From Sodalis ligni (GTDB lineage Bacteria; Pseudomonadota; Gammaproteobacteria; Enterobacterales; Enterobacteriaceae): a DNA stretch of 64,000 nucleotides. The stretch's first letter is position 1. The number at the start of each line of letters is the position of its first letter. A program made the translations under genes and the position numbers. The notes beneath the pieces are model-generated. The model was not told where the DNA came from. It saw only the letters and a program-made list of their open reading frames with translations, and did not search any database. Where the stretch lies: NCBI RefSeq assembly GCF_016865525.2, contig NZ_CP075169.1, positions 4,402,337 through 4,466,336 of the forward strand, read 5' to 3'. Shown here piece after piece: positions 27,310-41,207 of this stretch.

Positions 27310-28773
27310 TTAGCCCATGCGGTAATTCGGCGATTCTTTGGTGATGGCGACGTCGTGGACATGGCTTTCCTGAATGCCGGCGCCGCTGATGCGGACAAAT
27401 TCAGCCTTGGTGCGCAGTTCGTCGATGGTGGCGCAGCCGGTGAGTCCCATGCAGGAGCGCAACCCGCCCATCTGCTGATGCACTATCTCTTTCAGGCGGC
27501 CTTTGTAAGCCACCCGCCCTTCTATGCCTTCCGGCACCAGTTTATCGGCGGCGTTGTCGGTCTGGAAATAGCGGTCGGAGGAACCTTTGGACATGGCGCC
27601 CAGGGATCCCATGCCGCGATAGGATTTAAACGAACGGCCCTGGTAGAGTTCGATTTCGCCGGGGGATTCCTCGGTACCGGCCAGCAGCGAGCCCACCATG
27701 ACGCATGAGGCGCCGGCGGCAATGGCTTTGGCGATATCGCCGGAGTAACGGATGCCGCCGTCGGCGATAACCGGAATACCGGTGCCTTCCAGCGCTTCCA
27801 CCGCATCGGATATGGCGGTGATTTGCGGTACGCCGACGCCGGTAACGATACGGGTGGTGCAGATGGACCCCGGCCCGATACCCACTTTAACCGCGCTTAC
27901 GCCCGCTTCCACCAGCGCGATGGCGCCGGCGCCGGTGGCGATATTGCCGCCGATAATCTGCAAATCGGGATATTTTTCACGGGTGGCGCGAATGCGCTGC
28001 AATACGCCTTCGGAATGGCCGTGGGAGGAATCGATGAGCAGCACGTCGACACCGGCGGCCACCAGCGCGTCGATACGCTCTTCATTACCCGCGCCCGCGC
28101 CCACCGCCGCGCCTACGCGCAGCCGGCCGTGCTCATCTTTGCAGGCATTGGGCTTGCGTTCCGCTTTCTGGAAATCTTTTACCGTGATCATGCCCAGCAG
28201 ATGGAATTGTCCGTCCACTACCAGCGCTTTTTCTACACGCTTCTCGTGCATTTTTTGCAGCACGACTTCGCGGGCTTCGCCCTCTTTCACCGTGACCAGA
28301 CGTTCCTTGGGCGTCATGACCGCGGTGACCGGCTGGGAAAGATCGGTGACGAACCGCACATCGCGGCCGGTGATGATGCCCACCAGTTCGTTGTCATCGG
28401 TGACCACCGGATAACCGGCGAAACCGTTGCGGGCGGTCATTTCCTTGACCTGGGACAGGGTGGTTGACGGGGTGACGGTCTTGGGATCGGTCACCACGCC
28501 GCTTTCATGTTTTTTCACCCGGCTGACTTCTTCGGCCTGGCGCTCGATGGACATGTTTTTATGGATAAAGCCGATACCGCCCTCTTGGGCCAGTGCGATA
28601 GCCAGGGGGGCTTCGGTAACGGTATCCATGGCCGCGGAGAGCAGCGGAATGTTGAGACGGATTTTTTTGGTCAGTTGAGTTCCCAGCTCGGCGGTGTTGG
28701 GCAGAACCGTGGAATGTGCAGGTAAAAGGAGGAGATCGTCGAAAGTCAGGGCTTCTTTTGCGATACGTAACAT
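27310..28773 (-). CDS. guaB: IMP dehydrogenase
   Basis: Oxidises IMP to XMP, the first step of guanine nucleotide synthesis. It is 487 residues with the TIM barrel, an inserted pair of CBS domains (residues ~93-205) and the catalytic Cys in G-P-G-S-I-C-T-T. It is the first gene of guaBA, with xseA divergent 161 bp away, as in E. coli. Confidence 0.97.
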   Translation of the reverse strand: MLRIAKEALTFDDLLLLPAHSTVLPNTAELGTQLTKKIRLNIPLLSAAMDTVTEAPLAIALAQEGGIGFIHKNMSIERQAEEVSRVKKHESGVVTDPKTVTPSTTLSQVKEMTARNGFAGYPVVTDDNELVGIITGRDVRFVTDLSQPVTAVMTPKERLVTVKEGEAREVVLQKMHEKRVEKALVVDGQFHLLGMITVKDFQKAERKPNACKDEHGRLRVGAAVGAGAGNEERIDALVAAGVDVLLIDSSHGHSEGVLQRIRATREKYPDLQIIGGNIATGAGAIALVEAGVSAVKVGIGPGSICTTRIVTGVGVPQITAISDAVEALEGTGIPVIADGGIRYSGDIAKAIAAGASCVMVGSLLAGTEESPGEIELYQGRSFKSYRGMGSLGAMSKGSSDRYFQTDNAADKLVPEGIEGRVAYKGRLKEIVHQQMGGLRSCMGLTGCATIDELRTKAEFVRISGAGIQESHVHDVAITKESPNYRMG

Positions 28774-28934
28774 AGCAATATCTCACCAGGGTGGATGTAT
28801 AAAATATTGCCGTGGCATTATACAGAACGTAAACGGTTGCCTCCAGCTATTTTTTAAAAAAAACCTTGATAACCGGCCAGCGTTAAGTAATATCAACCGA
28901 TTAAGTCTTTTTTAACAAAGTTGATCCAGCTCAC

Positions 28935-30305
28935 ATGTCTGCACCCACCTCGTCAACGATTTTTACCGTTTCCCGCCTGAATCAACAGGTGCGTGAACTG
29001 CTGGAAAGCGGGATGGGCCAGATCTGGCTAACCGGCGAGATATCCAACTTTTCCCAGCCCGCCTCCGGCCATTGGTATTTTACCCTGAAAGACGATCGCG
29101 CCCAGGTGCGTTGCGCTATGTTCCGCAACGGCAACCGGCGGGTGACCTTCGCCCCGCGCAACGGGCAGCAGGTATTGGTGCGGGCTTCGTTGACGCTGTA
29201 TGAACCCCGCGGCGACTACCAGCTGATTGCCGAGAGCATGCAGCCGGCCGGCGACGGTTTGCTGCAGCAGCAGTTCGAACAGCTCAAGCAGCGGTTATCG
29301 GCGGAAGGACTGTTCGATCAGATCCATAAACAGCCGTTGCCCAGCCCGTCCCGGCGGGTTGGCGTCATCACCTCCGCCAGCGGCGCGGCGCTGCACGATA
29401 TTCTGAACGTCCTGCGCCGGCGGGATCCGTCGCTGCCGGTGGTGATCTACCCAACGCCGGTACAGGGACAGGACGCGCCCGCGCAGATCGTCCGGGCCAT
29501 TGAAACCGCCAACCGCCGGCAGGAGTGCGATGTGCTTATCGTCGGCCGCGGCGGCGGTTCGCTGGAAGATTTATGGAGTTTTAACGACGAACGGGTGGCG
29601 CGGGCCATTTTTGCCAGCATATTGCCGGTGGTGAGCGCCGTCGGACACGAAACCGATGTGACCATTACCGATTTTGTCGCCGATCTTCGTGCGCCCACCC
29701 CGTCGGCGGCGGCTGAGCTGGTGAGCCGCAATCAGTTGGAGCTGGTGCGCCAGTTGCAGTCGCAGCAGCAGCGGCTGGAAATGGCGATGGATTATTATCT
29801 GGCCCAGCGCCAGCAGATTTTTACCCGCCTGCAGCACCGCCTGCAGCAGCAGCATCCCCATTTGCGGCTGGCACGCCAGCAAACCACGCTGGTCAAACTG
29901 CGCCGCCGGCTGGACGACGGCGTACAGGCGCAGCTGCGGCTGGCGCAGCGCCGCCATGAGCGGGTGCAGCAGCGGCTGGGCCAGCAATCGCCGCTGCCGC
30001 GCATCGGCCGGGTGCAGCAGCAATTGCAGGCGCTGCAATATCAGCTGCAGCAGGCCATGACCCGCCGGTTGAATCAGCAGCAGCAAAAATTCGGCATGTT
30101 ATGCTCGCGGTTGGAAGGCGTCAGCCCGCTGAATACGCTGGCGCGCGGTTTCAGCGTTACCACCGGCGCCGATGGGGCGCTGATTAAACGCACCGGGCAG
30201 TTACAGCCCGGCGATGCCCTGACCACCCGTCTGCAGGATGGCTGGGTGGATAGCCAGGTGGTTCGCATTACGCCGTCGAAGAAGACCGCCGGAAAAAACC
30301 GCTAG
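28935..30305 (+). CDS. xseA: Exodeoxyribonuclease VII large subunit
   Basis: Catalytic large subunit of exonuclease VII, which degrades single-stranded DNA from both ends. It is 456 residues: an N-terminal OB-fold (L-T-G-E-I-S-N-F), the nuclease core with [16 protein letters not shown] and G-H-E-T-D, and a long Gln-rich coiled coil (residues ~260-390). It is divergent from guaBA and intact. The small subunit gene xseB is not in the window. Confidence 0.95.
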   Translation: MSAPTSSTIFTVSRLNQQVRELLESGMGQIWLTGEISNFSQPASGHWYFTLKDDRAQVRCAMFRNGNRRVTFAPRNGQQVLVRASLTLYEPRGDYQLIAESMQPAGDGLLQQQFEQLKQRLSAEGLFDQIHKQPLPSPSRRVGVITSASGAALHDILNVLRRRDPSLPVVIYPTPVQGQDAPAQIVRAIETANRRQECDVLIVGRGGGSLEDLWSFNDERVARAIFASILPVVSAVGHETDVTITDFVADLRAPTPSAAAELVSRNQLELVRQLQSQQQRLEMAMDYYLAQRQQIFTRLQHRLQQQHPHLRLARQQTTLVKLRRRLDDGVQAQLRLAQRRHERVQQRLGQQSPLPRIGRVQQQLQALQYQLQQAMTRRLNQQQQKFGMLCSRLEGVSPLNTLARGFSVTTGADGALIKRTGQLQPGDALTTRLQDGWVDSQVVRITPSKKTAGKNR

Positions 30306-30384
30306 CCGCCGACACCTGCCGGCCAATGTCCCGGAGATTGCCGGAAGGGACGCGATTAGCATGTTCCGGCTTCGGGACGCATCC

Positions 30385-31608
30385 TTACTGCTCGGGAGCT
30401 GACCGTGCCGCCGATCGGGCAAAAACGTTATACAACGCCCCGATAAACAGCAATACGCAGGTGCCGAGAAATACCGGCCGCATGCCGAAATGGCCGCCGA
30501 CAACGCCCCCCAGCAGCGGGCCCGCCACCTGGCCGACATATTGCGACGAGGTGGAATACCCCAGGATTTTGCCGGCAATCCTGTCCGGCACATTGTGGCG
30601 AATGACGCTGGCGATACAGGGCAACAGCCCTCCTAATGCCAGTCCCATGAAAAACCTCAGCACCACCAGTTGCCAGCCCCGGCTGACAAATGCCTGGGGA
30701 ATCAGCAAAACCGCCGCCGCCAGCAGGCAGCCGATGATCACATTCCAATGACCGCTGCGGTCGGCCAGCTTGCCCAGCCAGGACGCTGACAGAATGCTGC
30801 CCAGGGCCGCAGCGGACATGGCGAATCCCGCCACCAGGGTCACCTGTGAAAATGGCACCAACTGCCCCACGTAAAGGGTAATGATCGGCTCGATGGACAT
30901 ATTGGCGATCATCAGCAGCGCACCGGTAATCAGCATGGCGATAACGGGTTTGCTCATGCGCGCCGCGCCGGCGGGCGCCGGTTCGGCAGCCCGTTTCTTC
31001 GCCGCGCCCGGCTCCTCCTTTAATAAAAAAGTGGTGGCAAGGAAAGCGATGAATATTGCCGCCCCGGCGGCGATAAACGTCCCGCGGATGCCAATCAGCG
31101 GCGGCAGGGTGCCCCCTATCAGCGGGCCGGCGAAATTACCGGCCATGATGCCGGATGACATTATCCCCAGCGCCCAGCCGGTGCGGGCTTTGGGCGTTTG
31201 GGTCGCCACCAGGATCATCGAACCCGAGGCATAGCCGCCCAGCAAGCCGGCGAGCAAACGCAGCGCCACCAGCTGCCAGACGCTTTGCGCCATGCCCAGC
31301 AACGTCATGGCGACGGCCATCCCGAGGCTCGCCCGGATCAGCATCAGTTTACGCCCGTATCGATCACCCAGGCGGCCCCACAGCGGCGCGGTAAACGCCG
31401 CGCTGAAAAATGTGGCGCCATAGGCTACCCCGGACCATTGGCTGATGGCCGCATGTCCCGATGCCCCTAGTTGCTCCACGTACAAAGGCAGGAAAGGCAG
31501 CAATAGCGTCATGGCGATAATGGTGGTAAAGGAGCCGAAAACACAAACAAATAAATTACGCTGCCAGTAGCGACTACCGTCAGCGATATCCACCGAGGCA
31601 TTAACCAT
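30385..31608 (-). CDS. MFS efflux transporter, MdtG-like
   Basis: A 407-residue twelve-helix transporter, close in length and sequence type to MdtG (408 residues in E. coli): L-P-F-L-P-L-Y-V-E-Q-L-G in helix 1, G-R-L-G-D-R-Y-G-R-K in the first cytoplasmic loop. The ATG at 31608 has AAAGGA upstream. In E. coli mdtG is elsewhere on the chromosome, so this is a separate paralogue or a relocated copy. It is convergent with xseA and the first gene of an island inserted between xseA and yfgJ. Confidence 0.75.
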   Translation of the reverse strand: MVNASVDIADGSRYWQRNLFVCVFGSFTTIIAMTLLLPFLPLYVEQLGASGHAAISQWSGVAYGATFFSAAFTAPLWGRLGDRYGRKLMLIRASLGMAVAMTLLGMAQSVWQLVALRLLAGLLGGYASGSMILVATQTPKARTGWALGIMSSGIMAGNFAGPLIGGTLPPLIGIRGTFIAAGAAIFIAFLATTFLLKEEPGAAKKRAAEPAPAGAARMSKPVIAMLITGALLMIANMSIEPIITLYVGQLVPFSQVTLVAGFAMSAAALGSILSASWLGKLADRSGHWNVIIGCLLAAAVLLIPQAFVSRGWQLVVLRFFMGLALGGLLPCIASVIRHNVPDRIAGKILGYSTSSQYVGQVAGPLLGGVVGGHFGMRPVFLGTCVLLFIGALYNVFARSAARSAPEQ

Positions 31609-32083
31609 GATAATTCCTTTAACCGCCAAAATACTCAGGCAATATCCGCTTATTCATAAGCGATTTATAGCCATTAGAAGCAAAAATAATACCAACCAAA
31701 TACCAATGAAAACAACTTCTACCGTCGGGGTAAAAATCACAAAAGACGAGCTGCTCTTTATTTGCGGATTAGAGACGATACGGTTGCTCATTGTATATTC
31801 TGCGGCAGATTCATCCTAAAACGCTTTTAATCATCATAAAAGAGAGTAACGATTTGTTAATAAAAGGTTATATTTTGCGAAATTATCAATATTACTCTTT
31901 AAAACAACTAGATAACAAGCATAAGTGTTAATTATCTTAACCAGGCGATAACATCACTTTTGGTTTACATGCGGATGTCCGACTAATAGAATCAGGTTTG
32001 AATAGCAGACAGTATTGGGCCAAAAGCAACCTCAATAATATTGCCCTGCCGTATACTTACTTTTATATATAGAGACACTGCGC
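31609..32083. other. AT-rich intergenic region upstream of mqo
   Basis: About 475 bp between the MdtG-like gene and mqo with no convincing gene. It is clearly more AT-rich than its surroundings and contains at least one ArcA-like site (31926-31935). It presumably holds the divergent promoters of the transporter and mqo. Confidence 0.6.
31926..31935 (+). promoter_or_regulatory. ArcA-like binding site upstream of mqo
   Basis: TGTTAATTAT matches the published ArcA consensus (A/T)GTTAATTA(A/T) at all ten positions. A looser copy, TGTTAATAAA, lies about 70 bp further upstream. In E. coli mqo is repressed by ArcA under low oxygen, so a site here is reasonable, but short AT-rich matches also arise by chance. 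Confidence 0.4.
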
Positions 32084-33703
32084 ATGAAAGAGCATTTCGT
32101 CGCGGGCCTTTGCATGAATTTGTTGGCGTCTGCCCAACGGCAAAAGGCTGCGAACAACGCCCCGGTGGATGTTGTCCTTATCGGCGGCGGCGTCATGAGC
32201 GCCACCCTGGGCACGCTTATCAGGGAACTTGAGCCGGACTGGTCTATTCATCTGTACGAGCGCCTGGATAAACTCGCCCAAGAGAGCTCAGACGGCTGGA
32301 ATAATGCCGGCACCGGCCATGCGGCATACTGCGAATTGAATTACACGCCGGAACAGGCAGACGGATCTATTGATATTTCCAAAGCTGTTTCCGTCAACGA
32401 ATCATTTGAAATTTCCCGGCAATTCTGGGCTTATCTGGTTAAAAACCAGCGGGTGGGCGCGCCGGAAACCTTCATTAATAATGTCCCGCATATAAGTTTT
32501 GTCTGGGGCGAGGAAGATGTGAATTTCCTGCGCAAACGCTATGAGACATTACAGCAAAGCACCCTGTTTAAAGGCATGGAATATACCGAAGACAGCCATG
32601 TCATCAAGCAATGGGCGCCCGCGATTATGGAAGGCCGCGATCCCTTTCAGAAAGTGGCGGCTACCCGGATGGTGATGGGGACCGACGTCAATTTCGGCGA
32701 ACTGACCCGCCAGATGCTGGCGTCGCTGGCGCAACGGGGCGGATTTGATTTGCACCTTAAGCATGAGGTGGTGAACATAACGCGCCGGGAGGATGCGACC
32801 TGGGAGATATCCGTCGCCGATTTGAACAATGGCGGCAAACGCTCCAGCGTCCGCGCCCGCCACGTATTTATCGGCGCCGGCGGCGCGGCACTTACGCTGC
32901 TGCAAAAATCGGGCGTTCCGGCGGCAAGGGGTTATGCCGGATTTCCGGTGGGGGGCAAATTCCTGGTGACCACCCGGCCCGATATCGTCAATCAACATCA
33001 GGCAAAAGTTTATGGCAAAGCCTCGGTGGGCGCCCCGCCGATGTCGGTGCCGCATATCGATACCCGCATGCTGGACGGGCAACGTTCCCTTTTGTTTGGG
33101 CCTTATGCCACCTTCAGCAGTAAATTTCTAAAGCAGGGGTCGTGGTTCGATCTGTTTTCGTCGCTGAACCGGCATAATCTGCTGCCCATGCTCCGCGTCG
33201 GCTGGGATAATCTGAACCTGCTGCGCTATCTGATAAGCCAGGTACTGATGTCGGATACCAAACGCCTGGAGGCATTGCAAGCCTATTATCCCGGGGCCCG
33301 GCTGGAGGACTGGCAATTAATCGATGCCGGCCAGCGGGTACAGATCATCAAAAAAGACCCGGTCAAGGGCGGTATTCTGCAGTTCGGCACCGAGATGGTC
33401 AGCGCGGACGACGGATCGCTGTCGGCGCTGCTCGGGGCATCGCCAGGGGCGTCTACCGCCGCGCCAATCATGCTGGAACTGCTGAACAGCATGTTTAAAT
33501 CCAGGGCGGCTTCGCCGGCCTGGCGCGACCGGCTGCAAGAGATCATTCCCTCCTATGGCCGGCCTCTGAACGGCGATGGGGAGTTGACCGATCGGATCCA
33601 TGCCTATACCAGCCGCGTTTTACAACTGCACTTTGCAAAAAACCGGCCGCAAGCCGAGCAGGCGCCGGCCGAGGCATGGGAAGCGTTGCCCAAGGTCATC
33701 TGA
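32084..33703 (+). CDS. mqo: Malate:quinone oxidoreductase
   Basis: A membrane-associated FAD enzyme that oxidises malate to oxaloacetate and passes electrons to the quinone pool, bypassing malate dehydrogenase. It is 539 residues (E. coli 548). The N-terminal FAD motif [16 protein letters not shown] and the family blocks W-N-N-A-G-T-G-H-A and S-V-N-E-S-F are present. The first ~10 residues before the conserved part are uncertain. It is followed 149 bp later by lacZ in the same direction. Confidence 0.93.
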   Translation: MKEHFVAGLCMNLLASAQRQKAANNAPVDVVLIGGGVMSATLGTLIRELEPDWSIHLYERLDKLAQESSDGWNNAGTGHAAYCELNYTPEQADGSIDISKAVSVNESFEISRQFWAYLVKNQRVGAPETFINNVPHISFVWGEEDVNFLRKRYETLQQSTLFKGMEYTEDSHVIKQWAPAIMEGRDPFQKVAATRMVMGTDVNFGELTRQMLASLAQRGGFDLHLKHEVVNITRREDATWEISVADLNNGGKRSSVRARHVFIGAGGAALTLLQKSGVPAARGYAGFPVGGKFLVTTRPDIVNQHQAKVYGKASVGAPPMSVPHIDTRMLDGQRSLLFGPYATFSSKFLKQGSWFDLFSSLNRHNLLPMLRVGWDNLNLLRYLISQVLMSDTKRLEALQAYYPGARLEDWQLIDAGQRVQIIKKDPVKGGILQFGTEMVSADDGSLSALLGASPGASTAAPIMLELLNSMFKSRAASPAWRDRLQEIIPSYGRPLNGDGELTDRIHAYTSRVLQLHFAKNRPQAEQAPAEAWEALPKVI

Positions 33704-33842
33704 ACCGGCCGCTGATTTAACCGGCGGCTGTACGGTTCAGATTGCGATCGCCGCCGAGAGTTTGAGAATTCAAGGTTTATCTTGCTATAACATTGTTTAT
33801 TATCTGCATAGCGTTCCACGTTGCGACGCGATAAAACGATGA

Positions 33843-37010
<3,168 letters not shown>

Positions 37011-37142
37011 CGCATCTGCCCTTGTACAGGTTAACGATTGACATGGAGACCGGTTTGTCGCTACCGTCTCTCTACGTCCATTGCCGGTATGGCAATGGCG
37101 TCCGAACCACTGGCACAGGCTTTCAACCGGAGAGGTTTATAC

Positions 37143-37595
37143 ATGCCGGCCAACAACGTCACGATTATCCGGTCTATCGAGCTTAAAGATAAAGACAAGT
37201 GGAAACAGCTTTGGCGTCGTTATCTCAGCTTCTACTCCACCATCCTCGATGACGCGTTATACGATTTTACCTTCCGGCGCCTGGTAAACGGCGGCCATCC
37301 GGCCATGTTCGCCTTCGTGGCGGAAAGCCAGGGCCAGATCGTGGGGCTGGTGAATTGTGTCGTGCATGAAAGCAGTTGGTGCCAGGAACCGGTGGTTTAT
37401 CTGCAGGATCTTTATGTGGATGAGAGCATGCGCGGCAAGGGAATCGGCCGCTTATTGATTGAAAAAGTCTATGCCCATGCGGATAAAACCGGCAAGGCCG
37501 GCGTTTACTGGCTGACCCAAACCAATAATCAAATCGCCATGGCGTTGTACGATAAAATAGCCAGGAAGACTGCTTTCATTCAATATCAGCGTTAG
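37143..37595 (+). CDS. GNAT-family N-acetyltransferase
   Basis: A 150-residue acetyltransferase from the ATG at 37143, which has a GGAGAGG site. It shows the GNAT acetyl-CoA motif Y-L-Q-D-L-Y-V-D-E-S-M-R-G-K-G-I-G-R (motif A, Q/R-x-x-G-x-G/A), then Y-W-L-T-Q-T-N-N and a final Y-x-K. The acceptor substrate is unknown. The frame is open further upstream to 37038, but the shorter start fits the family. Confidence 0.8.
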   Translation: MPANNVTIIRSIELKDKDKWKQLWRRYLSFYSTILDDALYDFTFRRLVNGGHPAMFAFVAESQGQIVGLVNCVVHESSWCQEPVVYLQDLYVDESMRGKGIGRLLIEKVYAHADKTGKAGVYWLTQTNNQIAMALYDKIARKTAFIQYQR

Positions 37596-37778
37596 CGCGC
37601 GACATCCGGTCCTTGCCCGTTTTACCCCGAGGCTTTCCCCCTTTGCGCCAAAGGCGATTATACTTTTATAACGACATAATTTTCAGGCCAGATTTTTCAA
37701 TACGACGAAGAGAGTACGGCAAATACGGCCTTAATCCCCCGGCGGTACATCTGGCATTAGGCCGGCAAGGAGGATTAT

Positions 37779-38813
37779 TTGTACAGTCCAGACCGACTTA
37801 GGCATAGCGTTATCCCTCCGTATATCCTGCGCCGTATCATGGAACGGGGCAGCGAGCAGCAGCGCTTGAATGCCCGCCAGACCCTGACCCATGTCCATAG
37901 CCTGATGGGGCGCAATCCTCTGCCCGCCCGCTATCAGGTCGCCCAGCAGGCCGGCCAGGTGAAGCGGGGGATATACGACGCGCACCAGGCCATGACCCTG
38001 CCCGGCACGCTGGTGAGGCAGGAGGGACAAGCCGCGGCCGATGACCGGGCGGTTAACGAAGCCTATGATTATCTGGGCATCACCTATGATTTTTTCTGGC
38101 AGGTATTCCAGCGCCATTCACTTGACGCCAAAGGATTGCCGCTGACCGGCTCGGTCCATTACGGCATCGAGTATCAAAATGCCTTCTGGAACGGCGAGCA
38201 AATGGTGTTCGGCGATGGCGACGGCGAAATCTTCAATCGTTTTACCATCGCGCTGGACGTGGTGGCCCACGAGTTAGCCCATGGCGTCACGGAAACCGAA
38301 GCCAATTTGATCTACTTTGAGCAGGCGGGAGCGTTAAACGAATCTCTGTCGGACGTATTCGGTTCGCTGGTTAAGCAGTTCCATCTGCGACAGACCGCCG
38401 CGCAGGCTGACTGGATTATCGGAGCGGGGCTGCTGACGGAAAAAATCGCCGGCCGGGGCTTACGTTCCATGTCGTCCCCCGGCAGCGCTTATGATGACCC
38501 GCTGCTGGGCAAAGACCCGCAGCCGGATCATATGCGGGAATTTGTCCGTACTCGCGAGGATAACGGCGGCGTGCATTTGAATTCCGGCATCCCTAATCGG
38601 GCGTTTTATCTGGCCGCCACCGCGCTGGGGGGATATGCCTGGGAAAAGGCCGGTTATATCTGGTATGCCACCTTATGCGATCACCGGTTAAAGCAAAATG
38701 CCGATTTTGCCGCGTTTGCCCGCCTGACAATCCAGCATGCCGGCCAGCACTTTACCGATGAGGAAGCTCAGGCGGTTGAACAGGCCTGGCGTTCAGTGGG
38801 CGTATCGTCGTGA
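37779..38813 (+). CDS. Protealysin-like M4 (thermolysin family) metalloprotease
   Basis: A 344-residue zinc metalloprotease. It uses a TTG start with a strong AAGGAGGA site. The short N-terminal propeptide contains I-P-P-Y-I-L-R-R-I, as in protealysin of Serratia, and there is no signal peptide. Zinc ligands are H164 and H168 in H-E-L-A-H and E188 in N-E-S-L-S-D; E165 is catalytic. A C-terminal H-L-N-S-G-I-P-N-R block carries the substrate-stabilising His. In Serratia this type of protease is linked to host-cell invasion and bacterial actin cleavage. Its inhibitor gene lies immediately downstream. Confidence 0.9.
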   Translation: MYSPDRLRHSVIPPYILRRIMERGSEQQRLNARQTLTHVHSLMGRNPLPARYQVAQQAGQVKRGIYDAHQAMTLPGTLVRQEGQAAADDRAVNEAYDYLGITYDFFWQVFQRHSLDAKGLPLTGSVHYGIEYQNAFWNGEQMVFGDGDGEIFNRFTIALDVVAHELAHGVTETEANLIYFEQAGALNESLSDVFGSLVKQFHLRQTAAQADWIIGAGLLTEKIAGRGLRSMSSPGSAYDDPLLGKDPQPDHMREFVRTREDNGGVHLNSGIPNRAFYLAATALGGYAWEKAGYIWYATLCDHRLKQNADFAAFARLTIQHAGQHFTDEEAQAVEQAWRSVGVSS

Positions 38814-38885
38814 CTATACGGCCGTAGGCCGCTCGGTTCGGTATTTATCCGGACGCCGCCGCAGCAATCTGTCCCGGAGAGGAAG

Positions 38886-39227
38886 ATGGACCAATGCCCT
38901 GTGCTTGATGAACAGACCGTGATCGAAGTGTCGCGAGAGGGCGGATTTGCCTATATCCCCGCCCTGCTGGTCCACAGGCGTTTCAGCCTGGGGCAGATGC
39001 CGTCCGGGCAGCGGGAGCGGCTGTGCGCGTTAATCAGGCAGTTGCTGGTGCAGTCCCCCCCGGGCGGACGTTGTCCGGGCAGCGGCGATACGCGTTACTA
39101 CCGGATCCATATCCTCAGGCCGGATAACCGGCAATCGTCTTCCTTTTTCGAACTGCTGGTGCCGGAGGCCAGCGCTCCGTCGGAGCTAGCCCGGTTCTGG
39201 CAAAAGGGACGGACGGCGGAGAATTGA
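38886..39227 (+). CDS. Emfourin-like protealysin inhibitor
   Basis: A 113-residue small protein 72 bp downstream of the M4 protease, with a GAGAGGAAG ribosome binding site. The pattern V-S-R-E-G-G-F-A-Y-I-P near residue 20 matches emfourin, the slow tight-binding inhibitor encoded beside protealysin. The pairing suggests a protease kept inactive inside the cell by its partner. The stop codon directly abuts the end of the convergent yfgJ gene. Confidence 0.8.
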   Translation: MDQCPVLDEQTVIEVSREGGFAYIPALLVHRRFSLGQMPSGQRERLCALIRQLLVQSPPGGRCPGSGDTRYYRIHILRPDNRQSSSFFELLVPEASAPSELARFWQKGRTAEN

Positions 39228-39449
39228 TTAAGGCGTGATATAGCGCGGGACGACGCGTTTTTTCGAGATCAGTCCATCGCCATGGGGGCAAAAATAGTCC
39301 ACCGCCCCGCAGGCAATCAGCACATCCAGCGGTTTGCCGCAATCAGGGCATAACACTTCCCGCTTGAACCGGCCCTGGCAGGACGGGCAGTAAAAATCCT
39401 CACCCTGCCGCTGGAGTTCGTGTTGGCACACCGGGCATATATCATCCAT
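39228..39449 (-). CDS. yfgJ: Zinc-ribbon protein YfgJ
   Basis: A 73-residue protein with four CxxC pairs (C-P-V-C, C-P-S-C, C-P-D-C and a final F-C-P-H-G), i.e. two zinc ribbons, and the conserved end A-C-G-A-V-D-Y-F-C...G-L-I-S-K-K-R-V, as in E. coli YfgJ. Its function is unknown. It lies between xseA and der in E. coli; here an 8.9-kb island separates it from xseA. Confidence 0.88.
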   Translation of the reverse strand: MDDICPVCQHELQRQGEDFYCPSCQGRFKREVLCPDCGKPLDVLIACGAVDYFCPHGDGLISKKRVVPRYITP

Positions 39450-39579
39450 CATGTCTTCCTTAAACAGGCATCAGGGGCTCAGTAAAATCAGCCTTTATTT
39501 TAGCCGGTTCCCGCCCAGAATTGAGTACCGCCTGTGCGCCGGGACAACAGTACCGTCCGGACACTTTGTCAGCAAACTT

Positions 39580-39596
39580 AGGCCCCTATAGGGCCT
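39580..39596. terminator. Possible weak terminator after der
   Basis: AGGCCC and GGGCCT form a short 6-bp stem with a 5-bp loop just past the der stop codon, followed on the minus strand by AAGTTT and on the plus strand by GAGTTTT. It is a weak hairpin and may act in either direction. Confidence 0.35.
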
Positions 39597-39602
39597 TGAG
39601 TT

Positions 39603-41072
39603 TTACTTGCTCTTTTTGATATGGCTTATCAGACGTTTGCGCTTGCGCATCTGGTTTGGCGTCAGGGTGTTGTGTTTGCCGGCAAAGGGGTTAGCCCCTT
39701 CATTGAACTGAATACGGATCGGCGTTCCCATGATTTCCAGCGAACGGCGAAAATAGTTCATCAGGTAACGTTTATAGGAATCCGGTAAATGTTTCACCTG
39801 GGTACCGTGTATCACCACGATGGGCGGATTGTATCCCCCGGCATGGGCATATTTCGGTTTCACCCGGCGCCCGCGCACCAGCGGCGGCTGGTGTTCTTCG
39901 ATGGCCATCTGCATGATATTGGTGAGCATGGAAGTGCTGATGCGTTTGGTGGAACAGCGATAGGCTTCGTTGATGGATTCAAACAGATTGCCTACGCCGC
40001 TGCCATGCAGCGCGGAAATAAAATGCACCCGGGCGAAATCGATAAAGCCCAGGCGCATATCCAGCGTCTCCTTGACTTCATCGCGGATTTCCTGCGTCAG
40101 GCCGTCCCACTTGTTCACCGCAATCACCAGTGAGCGCCCGCTGTTCAGGATAAAACCCAACAGCGAGAGATCCTGATCGGAAATGCCTTCCCGCGCATCA
40201 ATTACCAGCAAAACCACATTAGCGTCTTCAATGGCCTGCAATGTTTTGATAACAGAAAACTTTTCCACCGTTTCGGTTATTTTGCCGCGTTTGCGCACGC
40301 CGGCGGTATCGATAAGGATATATTCCCGTTCGTCCCGCACCATGGGGATATAAATACTGTCGCGGGTGGTGCCCGGCATATCAAAAACCACTACGCGATC
40401 TTCCCCCAGTATCCGGTTGGTCAGCGTGGACTTGCCGACATTGGGACGGCCGACAATGGCCAGTTTTATCGGCAGGGACTGCGGGTCAAAGGCCTCTTCC
40501 TCTTCGTCTTCAGGAATGCCCTCTTCATCTTCCGGCCAGGGCTCCTGGCCCGGATACTCCACCGCTTCTTCTACTTCTTCCACCACCAGCGGCGAGAGGG
40601 CATCTTCCAGCAGGCTGTTGACGCCGCGGCCGTGTGATGCGGCAATGGCATAAACCTCGCCCAGGCCGAGGGAGTAGAAATCACCCACCGCGCTATCGGC
40701 ATCAATGCCGTCGGTTTTGTTGGCCACCACCAGCGTGGTTTTTTGCCGGCTGCGCAGATGCTTGGCTATGCCTTCATCCGCCGGCATCAACCCGGCGCGG
40801 CCGTCCACCATAAACAGCACGATATCGGCTTCTTCAATGGCCACCAGAGATTGGCCGGCCATGCGGGTTTCAACCCCCTCTTCATTGCCATCGATACCGC
40901 CGGTATCGACAACGATAAATTCATGGCCTTCCCATTCCGCACGACCATACTTGCGGTCACGCGTCAGCCCCGGGAAATCCGCCACCAACGCATCGCGAGT
41001 ATGCGTTAACCGATTAAACAGGGTGGATTTTCCTACATTGGGGCGCCCAACCAGCGCGACGACAGGTATCAT
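39603..41072 (-). CDS. der: Ribosome-assembly GTPase Der (EngA)
   Basis: Essential GTPase for 50S subunit maturation. It is 489 residues with two tandem G domains, each showing [17 protein letters not shown] and N-K-x-D, an acidic linker (residues ~160-200, rich in E and D) and a C-terminal KH-like domain with a basic tail. It is the last gene of the core block after bamB, separated by a terminator, so it probably has its own promoter. Confidence 0.96.
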   Translation of the reverse strand: MIPVVALVGRPNVGKSTLFNRLTHTRDALVADFPGLTRDRKYGRAEWEGHEFIVVDTGGIDGNEEGVETRMAGQSLVAIEEADIVLFMVDGRAGLMPADEGIAKHLRSRQKTTLVVANKTDGIDADSAVGDFYSLGLGEVYAIAASHGRGVNSLLEDALSPLVVEEVEEAVEYPGQEPWPEDEEGIPEDEEEEAFDPQSLPIKLAIVGRPNVGKSTLTNRILGEDRVVVFDMPGTTRDSIYIPMVRDEREYILIDTAGVRKRGKITETVEKFSVIKTLQAIEDANVVLLVIDAREGISDQDLSLLGFILNSGRSLVIAVNKWDGLTQEIRDEVKETLDMRLGFIDFARVHFISALHGSGVGNLFESINEAYRCSTKRISTSMLTNIMQMAIEEHQPPLVRGRRVKPKYAHAGGYNPPIVVIHGTQVKHLPDSYKRYLMNYFRRSLEIMGTPIRIQFNEGANPFAGKHNTLTPNQMRKRKRLISHIKKSK

Positions 41073-41130
41073 TGTTACAACCTCATAAGGTAATAAAGTA
41101 TTTCAGCACGAAACTGGGCTGATTATATAA

Positions 41131-41163
41131 GACAAAACGGCTCCTGAACATGTCAGGAGCCGT
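41131..41163 (-). terminator. Rho-independent terminator between bamB and der
   Basis: An 11-bp inverted repeat (CGGCTCCTGA... and ...TCAGGAGCCG) with a CATG loop, followed on the minus strand by TTTTGTC. It ends the ispG-hisS-yfgM-bamB transcript in the direction of der. Confidence 0.8.
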
Positions 41164-41207
41164 TGATGACCCGCGAACTGAGAATTAGACGGGTAAATCC
41201 CTATTTT

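Noticed and set aside
31607..31819. 70-codon ORF upstream of mqo
   Set aside because: It overlaps the start of the MdtG-like gene on the opposite strand, has no family resemblance and lies in an AT-rich promoter region.
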